A stretch of DNA of 64,000 nt from Prauserella flavalba. Its GTDB lineage: Bacteria; Actinomycetota; Actinomycetes; Mycobacteriales; Pseudonocardiaceae. The translations under genes were made by a program, and so were the position numbers. Location of the stretch: assembly GCF_003202235.1 (NCBI RefSeq), contig NZ_MASU01000009.1:188501-252500 (forward strand). Direction: 5' to 3'. This document shows, piece after piece, positions 33,240 to 41,275 of this stretch (position 1 is its first letter; every line of letters starts with the position of its first letter). The notes under the pieces are model-generated. The model worked only from the letters and a program-made list of their open reading frames with translations. It was not told where the DNA came from and did not search any database.

Positions 33240-33620
33240 TCAGTGGACGCGGGCGCCCGCGTCGGCGCGCTCGCTCACGGCGGCGATCGCCTCGCCGAGA
33301 TCGGCGTAGACCGGCAGCGACCGGTCGAGCCCCGTCACGGCCAGCGGGCGCAGCACCGGCTGGCGGCCCGTCAACGCCCAGGGGACCGCGCGCTGCCTCG
33401 CCGCGGCCGACAGCCGCACGAGCAGCGACAAGCCCGCCGCTCCGAAGAAGCTGGCCTCGGTCAGGTCGAGCACGAGGGAGTTCGCCGCCCCCAGCTGCTC
33501 GTCGACACAGTCGCGCAACGGGGGCACGGCGACGATGTCGACCTCGCCCGCCACGTGCGTCACCACGAGCCCGGCTCTGCGGGGCTCGACTCTGATGTCG
33601 ATGGTCCTGACGTTATCCAC
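33240..33620 (-). CDS. STAS domain protein (anti-sigma factor antagonist-like), Ser replaced by Ala
   Basis: A 126-residue STAS protein of the SpoIIAA/RsbV type, which normally binds an anti-sigma kinase in its unphosphorylated form. Core motifs: VVTHVAGEVDIVAVPPLRDCV and LVLDLTEASFFGAAGLSLLV. The phosphorylation site FMDSSGL reads FFGAAGL, so the regulatory Ser is Ala61. GTG start at 33620 with GGAAGG about ten bases upstream. Located close to a sigma factor gene of the SigF type on the other strand, but no anti-sigma kinase is in the window. It may be a constitutively active antagonist. Confidence 0.85.
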   Translation of the reverse strand: MDNVRTIDIRVEPRRAGLVVTHVAGEVDIVAVPPLRDCVDEQLGAANSLVLDLTEASFFGAAGLSLLVRLSAAARQRAVPWALTGRQPVLRPLAVTGLDRSLPVYADLGEAIAAVSERADAGARVH

Positions 33621-33830
33621 GGGGTCGCCGCCTTCCGGTTGCTCGCGGTTTCGCGGGGAGCCGGCTGGGACAGGGGTGCGACAGCTCAACCACCAGTTGC
33701 GACCGTACGCGTACCGCGCGTCGGCACGCAAGACCGGTCACCGTCCGAGCAACGTCCATTATGGACTGTTTTGCGCTCGGCGCGGTCCGGGTAACCGGCG
33801 GTCGCCACGAAGCGAGTGAAGGAGCTGACG

Positions 33831-34367
33831 ATGTCCGAACCGCGTGCGGAGGGACCCGCCCTGGTGTGGGCCGGCGAGAACGGCGCGCCCGTCGTGCTCG
33901 TGCTGGACCCGCTGGGGGAGGCCAAGCACGAGGAGATTCCGCCCACGTGGAACGAGATCGCCGGCGATCGGCACGTCTGCTGGTGCCGGCTGCCCGTGGA
34001 GGGAGGACTCACCGAAGCCGAGGAACTGCTGGCGGATCCCGCCGCGCTCGGCTCACCGGTGGACCTCGTCGTGAGCGGACCGAACGCCTTCGAGGGCCTC
34101 GACATGGCCGCGCGGCACACCGGCACGGTGCGCTCGGTACTCCTCGTCGACCCGGAATCCCACAGCCTCCACGACGGCGAGAACCGAATGTCCACACGGA
34201 GGAGTGAACTGGAGGACGCCGGGATCATGGTCGCCGTGGTCGCGCGCACCTTCGAGGGCGACCGCGACCGGATCGGTCCGCCGTTGCCACTGGGCCATCC
34301 CGATGTCGTGAAGGAAGTCCACAGCTCGCTGATCGCATTGGACGCCCCCAGCCGTGGCGGTGTGTGA
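33831..34367 (+). CDS. Hypothetical protein, 178 residues
   Basis: No family recognised with confidence. The pattern of strands (PVVLVLDPL, VDLVVSG, SVLLVDPES, IMVAVVAR) separated by helices suggests a small alpha/beta fold, perhaps a trimmed alpha/beta hydrolase-like protein, but no catalytic Ser elbow is visible. AAGGAG six bases before the ATG supports the start. Its end overlaps or nearly abuts the SigF-type sigma factor gene, so the two are probably co-transcribed, hinting at a stress-related role. Confidence 0.7.
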   Translation: MSEPRAEGPALVWAGENGAPVVLVLDPLGEAKHEEIPPTWNEIAGDRHVCWCRLPVEGGLTEAEELLADPAALGSPVDLVVSGPNAFEGLDMAARHTGTVRSVLLVDPESHSLHDGENRMSTRRSELEDAGIMVAVVARTFEGDRDRIGPPLPLGHPDVVKEVHSSLIALDAPSRGGV

Positions 34368-34395
34368 CCCGCAGCGGAGCGGGGTAGCCGTTCCC

Positions 34396-35187
34396 GTGAC
34401 GTCCGAGCAGCAGCCTCAGCCGGAGGTGCCGGAGCAAGGACGCGGGTACGAGGACGTGGCGCCCCTTCTCACCGAGCTCGCCACGCTCCCCAGGGGAGAC
34501 CCCCGGCACACCGCCTTGCGCGAGGAGGTCATCACCCGGTGCCTCCCGCTCGCCGAGCACATCGCACGCCGGTTCTCCGGGCGCGGCGAGTCCCGCGACG
34601 ACCTGCTCCAGGTGGCCAGGCTCGGGCTGCTCAACGCGATCGACCGGTTCGACACGAGCCGGGGCACGGAGTTCGTCGCGTTCGCCGTGCCGACCATCAT
34701 GGGCGAGGTCCGCAGGCATTTCCGCGACGCGAGCTGGGCCGTGCGCGTTCCGCGCAGGCTGAAGGAACTGCACCTCGCGCTCAGCCAGACCAGCGGCAGG
34801 CTCGCCCAACGTCTCGGCAGGGCGCCAACACCGAGCGAGCTCGCCGCCGAGCTCGACCTCGATCCCCAGGACGTCTGGGAGGGCCTGCTCGCCGGCAACG
34901 CCTACCAGTCGGTGTCGATGGACGCCGCGCACAACGAGGACGGCACCCTGCCACTGGCCGAGACGGTCGGCGAGGACGACGCCGAGCTGGAGAACGTGGA
35001 GTACCACGAGTCCCTGCAGCCGCTGCTGGCCCAGCTGCCCGAGCGCGAGCGGCGCGTGCTGATCCTGCGCTTCTACGGCAACATGACGCAGACCCAGATC
35101 GCCGAGCGCGTGGGGATCTCGCAGATGCACGTCTCCCGGCTGCTGGCGCGGACGCTCGCGTTCCTGCGCTCCAGGCTCACGGAATAG
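34396..35187 (+). CDS. RNA polymerase sigma factor, SigB/SigF/SigG type
   Basis: A group 3 sigma factor of about 263 residues. Region 2: LAEHIARRFSGRGESRDDLLQVARLGLLNAIDRFD, continuing to FVAFAVPTIMGEVRRHFRD with VRVPRRLKEL. Region 3: AQRLGRAPTPSELAAEL. Region 4: LPERERRVLILRFYGNMTQTQIAERVGISQMHVSRLL. These are typical of SigF-like stress or development sigma factors. The GTG at 34396 is preferred; a GTG at 34354 would overlap the previous gene by 14 bases and neither has a strong binding site. Control would normally be by an anti-sigma kinase and a STAS antagonist such as the one at 33240. Confidence 0.9.
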   Translation: MTSEQQPQPEVPEQGRGYEDVAPLLTELATLPRGDPRHTALREEVITRCLPLAEHIARRFSGRGESRDDLLQVARLGLLNAIDRFDTSRGTEFVAFAVPTIMGEVRRHFRDASWAVRVPRRLKELHLALSQTSGRLAQRLGRAPTPSELAAELDLDPQDVWEGLLAGNAYQSVSMDAAHNEDGTLPLAETVGEDDAELENVEYHESLQPLLAQLPERERRVLILRFYGNMTQTQIAERVGISQMHVSRLLARTLAFLRSRLTE

Positions 35188-35308
35188 CCCGTTTGGCCGT
35201 CCGGCGTGAAGGGTACTTGCGAGGGCATGGTGAGCATCGGCTACGCCTCCGCCAGCCGGCCCCCGTGGGTCCCCGGGAACGTGCCGCCGAACGTGCCCCG
35301 GGACTGAC

Positions 35309-35839
35309 ATGGTGAACACCGAGTCCGAGATCACCCTGCTCGTCGACGGCGCGCCCCGCCGGCTCACCGTCGACAACCGCGTGACCCTGCTCGACGCGCT
35401 GCGCGACCGGCTCGGCGTGACCTCGCCCAAGAAGGGCTGCGACCACGGTCAGTGCGGCGCGTGCACGGTGCTGCTCGACGGGCGGCGTGTCACCACGTGC
35501 CTCACGTTCGCGGTCGCCTGCGACGGCGCGGAGGTCACCACGAGCGCGGGCCTCGCCGTCGACGGGCGGTTGCATCCGCTGCACCAGGCGTTCCTCGACC
35601 ACGACGGGTTCCAGTGCGGCTACTGCACTCCCGGCCAGATCTGCTCGGCCGCGGGCGTGCTCGACGAGGCCAGGGCGGGCTGGCCGAGCGCGGTCACCGC
35701 CGACGTGCGCACGACGCCGTCACTGGGCGAGGAGGAGATCCGCGAGCGGATGAGCGGCAACCTCTGCCGGTGCGGCGCCTACGTCAACATCGTCGCCGCG
35801 ATCTCCGAGGTTGCCGGGAAGGGAGAGGCGGGGCCGTGA
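35309..35839 (+). CDS. Molybdenum aldehyde oxidase, 2Fe-2S subunit (PaoA/YagT-like)
   Basis: A 176-residue iron-sulphur subunit of the xanthine oxidase family. The N-terminal plant-type ferredoxin cluster ligands are GCDHGQCGACTVLLDGRRVTTC (split: Cys in GCDHGQCGAC and later TTC). The C-terminal helical domain has the second cluster, QCGYCTPGQI and NLCRCGAYVNI. It passes electrons from the Mo site to the FAD subunit. The ATG at 35309 is followed by a typical start. Unlike E. coli PaoA no Tat signal is present, so it is probably cytoplasmic. Overlaps the next gene by GTGA. Confidence 0.92.
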   Translation: MVNTESEITLLVDGAPRRLTVDNRVTLLDALRDRLGVTSPKKGCDHGQCGACTVLLDGRRVTTCLTFAVACDGAEVTTSAGLAVDGRLHPLHQAFLDHDGFQCGYCTPGQICSAAGVLDEARAGWPSAVTADVRTTPSLGEEEIRERMSGNLCRCGAYVNIVAAISEVAGKGEAGP

Positions 35840-36828
35840 TCCCCTTCGACTACCGCCGCGCCGACGACGTGGACAGCGCCGTCGCCACGGTGACGGGCAA
35901 CCCGGCGGCCGCGTTCCTCGGCGGCGGCACCAACCTCGTCGACCACATGAAGCTCGGGATCGCCGGGCCGGAGCTGCTCGTCGACGTCACCCACCTGCCG
36001 TTCGACCGCGTCGAGGAACTCCCGGACGGCGGTCTGCGGATCGGGGCGAACGTGCGCAACAGCGACCTCGCCGCCCACCCGCTCGTGCGCGAGCGGTACC
36101 CGGCGCTCGCGCAGGCCGTGCTCGCGGGCGCGTCCGGGCAGCTGCGCAACCTCGCCACCACGGGCGGGAACCTGTTGCAGCGCACGCGGTGCGTGTACTT
36201 CCAGGACGTGACGACGCCGTGCAACAAGCGCACCCCCGGCGAGGGCTGCGCCGCGCTGCACGGCTACACGCGCTACCACGCCGTGCTCGGCGCGTCCCGG
36301 CACTGCGTGGCCGTGCACCCCTCCGACCTGGCCGTGGCGCTGACCGCGCTCGACGCCGTGGTGCGGGTGCGGAGGGCCGACGGCGAGCGCACCGTGCGCG
36401 CCTCGGCGCTGCACCGCCTTCCCGGCGCCCACCCGGAGCGGGACACCGTGCTCGAACACGGCGAGCTGATCACCGCCGTCGACCTGCCCCCGCTGCCGCT
36501 CGCGGCGAACTCGCGCTACCGCAAGGTCAGGGACCGGGCGTCGTACGCCTTCGCACTGGTGTCGGTGGCCGCGGCGCTCGACGTGGCCGACGGGCGGGTC
36601 CGTGACGTGCGGCTCGCGCTCGGCGGCGTGGCCCACAAGCCGTGGCACGCCACGCTCGCCGAGCACGTCCTGCGCGGCGGACCGACCACTGTGGACGCCT
36701 TCAACGCCGCCGCCGACGCCGAGCTGGCCGAGGCGCAGCCGTTGCCCGACAACGGGTTCAAGCTCAAACTGGCCCGCAACCTGATCGTGTCGGTGTTGCG
36801 CGCGCTGGCCGGGGAGGACACGCGATGA
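35836..36828 (+). CDS. Molybdenum aldehyde oxidase, FAD subunit (PaoB/YagS-like)
   Basis: A 330-residue FAD subunit. FAD motifs: FLGGGTNLVDHMKLGI near the N-terminus and LRNLATTGGNLLQRTRC. The insertion from RCVYFQDVTTPCNKR through GEGCAALHGY to SRHCVAVHPSD carries four Cys that in PaoB and 4-hydroxybenzoyl-CoA reductase hold an extra 4Fe-4S cluster. C-terminal NGFKLKLARNLI is typical. GTG start overlapping the previous stop and ATGA overlap with the next gene make a tight three-gene operon. Confidence 0.92.
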   Translation: MIPFDYRRADDVDSAVATVTGNPAAAFLGGGTNLVDHMKLGIAGPELLVDVTHLPFDRVEELPDGGLRIGANVRNSDLAAHPLVRERYPALAQAVLAGASGQLRNLATTGGNLLQRTRCVYFQDVTTPCNKRTPGEGCAALHGYTRYHAVLGASRHCVAVHPSDLAVALTALDAVVRVRRADGERTVRASALHRLPGAHPERDTVLEHGELITAVDLPPLPLAANSRYRKVRDRASYAFALVSVAAALDVADGRVRDVRLALGGVAHKPWHATLAEHVLRGGPTTVDAFNAAADAELAEAQPLPDNGFKLKLARNLIVSVLRALAGEDTR

Positions 36829-38909
36829 CGGGCCTGCTGGAACCACGGTCGGTCGGCGCGGACCGGGAGCGGGTCGACGGGGCCGCGAAGGTCACCGGCA
36901 CCGCCCCGTACGCCTACGAGCAGCCTGTGCCGAACCCCGCGTACCTGCATCCCGTGCAGGCCACCATCGCCCGCGGCGAGGTCACGGACGTGCGCACCGG
37001 GGACGCCACCGCGCTCGACGGCGTGCTGGCCGTGCTTACGCCGTTCGACGCGCCGAGGCTGGAGACCGGGCGGGACGCCGAGCTGGAGATCCTCCAGTCC
37101 CCCGAGGTGCACTTCCGCGGCCAGCTCATCGGTGCCGTGGTGGCCGAGACACCCGAGATCGCCAGGCAGGCCGCCGACCTGGTGCGCGTGAGCTACGCGC
37201 GGTCCGACCACGACGTGTCGCTGTCGGCCGACCACCCCGGCCTCTACCGCCCCGACGAGGTCAACGCCGGCGGGGAGACCGACACGCGGCAGGGCGATCC
37301 GGATGGCGCGTTCGCCGGTGCGGCCAGGACCGTCGAGGCGACCTACACGACGCCGATGTACCACAACAACCCCCTGGAGCCGCACACGACGGTCGCGTCG
37401 TGGGACTCGTCGGGGCTGACGATCTACGACTCGACGCAGGGCGTGCACTCGATGCGGCAGGTGGTCGCCTCGACGTTCGGCATCGACGAGAGCGGCATCC
37501 GCGTGGTCGCGCCGTACGTGGGTGGCGGCTTCGGCTCCAAGGGGACCCCGCACGCCAACATCGTGCTCACGGTGCTCGCGGCCAAGCGCATGGCGGGCAG
37601 GCCGGTGAAGTACGCGCTCACGCGGCAGCAGATGTTCTCGTTCGTCGGCTACCGGACGCCGACCATCCAGCGGGTCCGCCTCGGCGCCGACGAGCACGGC
37701 AGGCTCGTGTCGCTCAGCAACGACGTGGTCGAGCAGACCTCGCGGATCAAGGAGTACGCCGAGCAGAGCGGTGAGCCGGCCAGGAAGCTGTACGCCGCGC
37801 CGAACCGGAGGACCACCCACCGCCTCGCGCCGCTCGACGTGCCGGTGCCCTCGTGGATGCGGGCGCCCGGCGAGTGCCCCGGCATGTTCGCACCCGAGGT
37901 CGCGATGGACGAGCTGGCGCAGGCGTGCGGCCTCGACCCGATCGAGCTGCGCGTGCGCAACGAGCCGGAGACCGACCCCGGCTCGGGGCTGCCGTTCTCC
38001 AGCCGCAACCTCGTCGCGTGCCTGCGTGAGGGCGCGCGGCGGTTCGGCTGGGACACACGACCCAGGCCGGCACGCTCCACCCTGGAGGACGGCTGGTGGG
38101 TCGGCACGGGCGTGGCGAGCTCGGCCTACCCGGTGCACCAGTCGCCCGGCTCCTCCACCGCGACCGTCCGGTTCACCGCCGCCCGGCGCTACGAGGTGCG
38201 CATCGGGGCGGTCGACATCGGCACCGGCGCGTGGACGGCGCTGACACAGATCGCGGCCGACGCCCTCGACGTGCCGTTCGAGGACGTCGACCTGCGTATC
38301 GGCGACACCGGCCTGCCCGCCGCGGCCGTGGCGGGCGGCTCGTCGGGCATCACGAACTGGGGCTGGGCGATCGTCGAGGCGGCCAGGGTGTTCCGTGAGA
38401 AGTTCGGCGCCGACCCGAGCCCCGGCGACGAGCGGACGGCGACCCAGCCGGAGAACCCCAACACCGAGCGGTACGCCATGAGCGCCTACGGCGCGCAGTT
38501 CGCCGAGGTGCGGGTCGACGCCTACACCGGCGAGATCAGGGTCCCGCGCCTGCTCGGCGTGTTCGCTGCGGGGCGGATCGTCAACCCCCGCACCGCGCGC
38601 TCGCAGCTCGTCGGCGGCATGACGATGGGGCTGTCGATGGCGCTGCACGAGGAGAGCGTGACCGACGAGCGGTTCGGTTTCGTCGTCAACCACGACCTCG
38701 CCGAGTATCACATCGCGGCGTGCGCTGACGTGCGGCGGATCGAGGCGCACTGGCTCGACGAGCACGATCCGTACGTCAACCCGATGGGCACCAAGGGAAT
38801 CGGCGAGATCGGCATCGTCGGCACGGCCGCCGCCATCGCCAACGCCGCCTACCACGCCACCGGCGTGCGAGTGCGGGACCTGCCGATCACGGCCGACAAG
38901 TTCCTGTGA
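36825..38909 (+). CDS. Molybdenum aldehyde oxidase, molybdopterin subunit (PaoC/YagR-like)
   Basis: A 694-residue Mo-binding catalytic subunit of the xanthine oxidase family. Start RERVDGAAKVTGTAPYAYE is typical. Cofactor loops are seen at VGGGFGSKG and AVDIGTGAWTALTQIAADAL, and the catalytic base Glu is in GTKGIGEIGIVG near the C-terminus. Would hydroxylate an aldehyde to an acid using water. With the 4Fe-4S-bearing FAD subunit this points to the PaoABC group active on aromatic and other aldehydes. No maturation chaperone (PaoD-like) or MoCo genes are close by. Confidence 0.92.
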   Translation: MTGLLEPRSVGADRERVDGAAKVTGTAPYAYEQPVPNPAYLHPVQATIARGEVTDVRTGDATALDGVLAVLTPFDAPRLETGRDAELEILQSPEVHFRGQLIGAVVAETPEIARQAADLVRVSYARSDHDVSLSADHPGLYRPDEVNAGGETDTRQGDPDGAFAGAARTVEATYTTPMYHNNPLEPHTTVASWDSSGLTIYDSTQGVHSMRQVVASTFGIDESGIRVVAPYVGGGFGSKGTPHANIVLTVLAAKRMAGRPVKYALTRQQMFSFVGYRTPTIQRVRLGADEHGRLVSLSNDVVEQTSRIKEYAEQSGEPARKLYAAPNRRTTHRLAPLDVPVPSWMRAPGECPGMFAPEVAMDELAQACGLDPIELRVRNEPETDPGSGLPFSSRNLVACLREGARRFGWDTRPRPARSTLEDGWWVGTGVASSAYPVHQSPGSSTATVRFTAARRYEVRIGAVDIGTGAWTALTQIAADALDVPFEDVDLRIGDTGLPAAAVAGGSSGITNWGWAIVEAARVFREKFGADPSPGDERTATQPENPNTERYAMSAYGAQFAEVRVDAYTGEIRVPRLLGVFAAGRIVNPRTARSQLVGGMTMGLSMALHEESVTDERFGFVVNHDLAEYHIAACADVRRIEAHWLDEHDPYVNPMGTKGIGEIGIVGTAAAIANAAYHATGVRVRDLPITADKFL

Positions 38910-38933
38910 GCACACCGACGTCGAGGAGGGACC

Positions 38934-39779
38934 ATGAGCCAGCCGGCGCAGAGCCAGCAGCCGCCCGGCGAGACCGGGCCGATGGAGCCGCGGCCACGCG
39001 ACGAGATGGCCGATTACGTTGGCCGCGACCTGCTCAAGGGCAGGCGGGCCTTGATCACCGGAGGCGACTCCGGCATCGGGCGCGCCGTGGCCGTCGCCTT
39101 CGCGAAGGAGGGCGCGGACGTGGCGATCGCCTACCTGAGCGAGGACGCCGACGCCGAGCACACGAAGAAGCTCGTCGAGGCGCAGGGCAGGCGGTGCGTG
39201 CTGCTGCGCGGCGACCTCGCCGAGGCCCGCCAGTGCACCCACGTGGTCGAGGAGACCGTCCGCGAGCTGGGCGGGCTCGACCTGCTCGTCAACAACGTCG
39301 CGACGCAGCGGGAACTGGAGTCGGTCGACGAGCTGACCGACGAGCAGTGGACGCACACGTTCGACGTCAACATGCACAGCTACTTCCGCGTCACCGCGGC
39401 GGCGCTCGAGCACCTGCCCCAGGGCGGCGCGATCGTCAACACGGGCTCGGTGAACGGCCTGCGCGGCAACAAGAAGCTCATCGACTACTCCGCGACGAAG
39501 GGCGCCATCCACGCGTGGACGATGGCGATGGCGCAGGCACTGGCGCCGCGCGGGATCCGGATCAACTGCGTCGCCCCGGGTCCGGTGTGGACACCGCTCA
39601 TCCCGTCGACGATGTCCGAGGAGCACGTGGAGAAGTTCGGCGGCAACGTCCCGCTCGGCCGCCCCGCGGACCCGGACGAGCTGGCGCCGTCGTTCGTCTT
39701 CCTCGCGGCCCCGCGGCTGTCGTCCTACTACACCGGCGAGGTCATCGCGGCGCTCGGCGGCGAGACCATGCCGGGCTGA
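38934..39779 (+). CDS. SDR family oxidoreductase (YghA/YhdF-like)
   Basis: A 281-residue SDR with the N-terminal extension typical of the YghA/general-stress group (about 45 residues ending DYVGRDLLKGRRA). Cofactor motif TGGDSGIGRAVA, NNVATQ, catalytic Ser in NTGSVNG, YSATK, and C-terminal YYTGEVIAALGG. GAGGAGGG precedes the ATG. It follows the aldehyde oxidase genes by 24 bases and precedes a DUF3140 gene by 15, so the five genes may be one transcription unit. Substrate unknown; stress-linked alcohol or aldehyde metabolism is plausible. Confidence 0.9.
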   Translation: MSQPAQSQQPPGETGPMEPRPRDEMADYVGRDLLKGRRALITGGDSGIGRAVAVAFAKEGADVAIAYLSEDADAEHTKKLVEAQGRRCVLLRGDLAEARQCTHVVEETVRELGGLDLLVNNVATQRELESVDELTDEQWTHTFDVNMHSYFRVTAAALEHLPQGGAIVNTGSVNGLRGNKKLIDYSATKGAIHAWTMAMAQALAPRGIRINCVAPGPVWTPLIPSTMSEEHVEKFGGNVPLGRPADPDELAPSFVFLAAPRLSSYYTGEVIAALGGETMPG

Positions 39780-39794
39780 CGGAAGGAGGAACCC

Positions 39795-40127
39795 ATGGCG
39801 GATCAGCAGACCGACGAGCTGTGGACCGAGTTCCACCGGGTCGTCAACATGACGTCGCGTGAACTGGCGGAATGGCTGCGCACGGAGGCCGCGTCGCCGG
39901 TGGACGAGGAGCTGCCGGACCACGCGGGCCCGCACCTGGGCCAGCGGGTGTTGGAGATACTGGGCAAGCGCAAGACGGACCTGGACACCGACGACCGGAA
40001 GGTGATGCAAAAGGTGGTGGACAAGGTCCACGCCCAGCGCCGCGACGACCTGGAACCGACGGCAGGCCAGGCCCACTGGCGGCACAAGCTGATGTCACTA
40101 GGCCACGATCCGCTCAAGCCGGTCTAG
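39795..40127 (+). CDS. DUF3140 family protein
   Basis: A 110-residue small protein matching the DUF3140 pattern: LWTEFHRVVNMTSRELAEWLRT, then GQRVLEILGKRKTDLDTDDRKVMQKVVDKVHAQ and a C-terminal WRHKLMSLGHDP. Highly charged and helical; the family is of unknown function. GGAAGGAGG precedes the ATG. An IS481-family element is inserted one base after the TAG stop, and because the 6-bp target duplication contains the stop codon, the gene is unaltered. Confidence 0.88.
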   Translation: MADQQTDELWTEFHRVVNMTSRELAEWLRTEAASPVDEELPDHAGPHLGQRVLEILGKRKTDLDTDDRKVMQKVVDKVHAQRRDDLEPTAGQAHWRHKLMSLGHDPLKPV

Positions 40128-40128
40128 G
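40123..40128. repeat. Target site duplication, left copy
   Basis: TCTAGG directly before the left terminal inverted repeat; the same six bases follow the right terminal repeat at 41224-41229. It includes the DUF3140 stop codon TAG. Confidence 0.85.
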
Positions 40129-41223
40129 TGTCGTGACCTGACACGTTGTTGTCAGGCGGCGAGCCTGCTGATGGGTGGTCGGCCGCCGAGGGCGGAGTGG
40201 CCGCGTTGAGTGTTGTAGTGGTGGAGGAATCGGTCAAGGCCGCGACGGCGGGACGTGTTGCTGGTCCAGGGTCGGGCGTAGGCCCATTCGTTGAGCAGGG
40301 TGCGGTTGAAGCGTTCGGCTTTGCCGTTGGTCCAGGGGCAGCCGGGTTTGGTGAAGCGGCGTTTGATGCTCCAGGCCGTGCAGACCCAGCCCCAGTCGGT
40401 GCCGCGCCGGTAGACCAGGGCGTTGTCGGTCAGGACGCGGCGCACGCGGATGTTGTGGGCGGCGAACCAGGCCAGCGCGCGGTGCAGGAAGGCCGCACAG
40501 GTGTGGTCTTTCTCGTCGGCGAGGACCTCGCTGTAGGCCAGGCGGGTGTGGTCATCGATCGCGGTGTGGACGTAGTCGTAGCCGATCTTGGTCTTCTTGT
40601 GGCGGTTCGCGACCGATACCTTCGCCTCGCGCCCGTGCAGTCGCCACCCGCCACCGGCCGGGATCCGGCCCAGTTTCTTCACGTCCACGTGGATCATTGA
40701 CCCGGGTGTGCGGTGTTCATAGCGGTGGGGGCTGCACCGCGAACCGCGTACCGGCTCGCCGGTAATCGGGTCGATCGCGGCCAGGTGCGGCACGGCGTGG
40801 CGGGCCAGGATCCGTCCGACCGTCGACGGGTTGAGACCGAGCTCGGAGGCGAGCGCGACCGCGCCGCGACGGCGGCGTCGCCGCGCGGCCAACACCCGCT
40901 GCTCGACCCATTTCGGGGTGCGAGTGGGCATCCGCCGCGGCCGCGACGAACGATCACCCAACGCGGCGTCGCCACCCTCGGCGTAACGGCGCACCCACTT
41001 GTACACCGTCGCGCGCGACACCCCCAGCTGCTCGGCCACGTGCGCGGCCGGCCACCCGGCAGCGACACGCTCAACGATCAGGCGACGAGCGAACACATTG
41101 GTACGGGCATTAGCGTGAGCCATCGAGGACCTCCTGCGGGTGAATGCCAGACACATCCACTCCGCCAGGAGGTCCTCCCACGTTCAAGCAGGCGCGCCGT
41201 CAACAACCTCCCGGGTCACGACA
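40129..41223 (-). mobile_element. IS481-family insertion sequence, intact, 1095 bp
   Basis: The left end TGTCGTGACC (40129-40138) and right end GGTCACGACA (41214-41223) are perfect 10-bp inverses. A further shared block GTTGTTG follows 6 bases further in on each side. The element is flanked by the direct duplication TCTAGG. It carries a single complete transposase gene on the reverse strand. Intact ends, gene and target duplication indicate a recent and possibly still active insertion. Confidence 0.9.
40152..41123 (-). CDS. IS481 family transposase
   Basis: DDE transposase of 323 residues. N-terminal HTH: LIVERVAAGWPAAHVAEQLGVSRATVYKWVRRY, then a second helical region up to LNPSTVGRILAR. The catalytic acids are in MIHVDVKKLG, RRVLTDNALVY and NGKAERFNRTLLNEWAY, followed by the family ending HHYNTQRGHSALGGRPPISRL. 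The ATG at 41123 begins the conserved part; an upstream start at 41156 is possible. No frameshift or stop is seen. Confidence 0.93.
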   Translation of the reverse strand: MAHANARTNVFARRLIVERVAAGWPAAHVAEQLGVSRATVYKWVRRYAEGGDAALGDRSSRPRRMPTRTPKWVEQRVLAARRRRRRGAVALASELGLNPSTVGRILARHAVPHLAAIDPITGEPVRGSRCSPHRYEHRTPGSMIHVDVKKLGRIPAGGGWRLHGREAKVSVANRHKKTKIGYDYVHTAIDDHTRLAYSEVLADEKDHTCAAFLHRALAWFAAHNIRVRRVLTDNALVYRRGTDWGWVCTAWSIKRRFTKPGCPWTNGKAERFNRTLLNEWAYARPWTSNTSRRRGLDRFLHHYNTQRGHSALGGRPPISRLAA

Positions 41224-41229
41224 TCTAGG
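41224..41229. repeat. Target site duplication, right copy
   Basis: TCTAGG immediately after the right terminal inverted repeat, matching the copy at 40123-40128. The original uninterrupted sequence would have run from the DUF3140 stop into the promoter region of the PIG-L deacetylase gene. Confidence 0.85.
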
Positions 41230-41263
41230 CGCCGCCAGGTTCGCCTCCGGCGGGGACGGCGGT

Positions 41264-41269
41264 TAGCCT
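41264..41269 (+). promoter_or_regulatory. Candidate -10 box for leaderless PIG-L deacetylase gene
   Basis: TAGCCT matches TANNNT and lies 6 bases before the ATG at 41276, with no Shine-Dalgarno between. The right end of the IS481 element is only 40 bases upstream, so the -35 region lies just outside or at the edge of the element. Confidence 0.45.
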
Positions 41270-41275
41270 CGCGGC

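Noticed and set aside
36516-40085. Very long reverse-strand open frame (about 1190 codons) opposite the aldehyde oxidase, SDR and DUF3140 genes
   Set aside because: It is the antisense of clearly coding forward genes; the translation is Arg/Gly/Ala/His-rich without any family motif, as expected from high-GC third-position bias.
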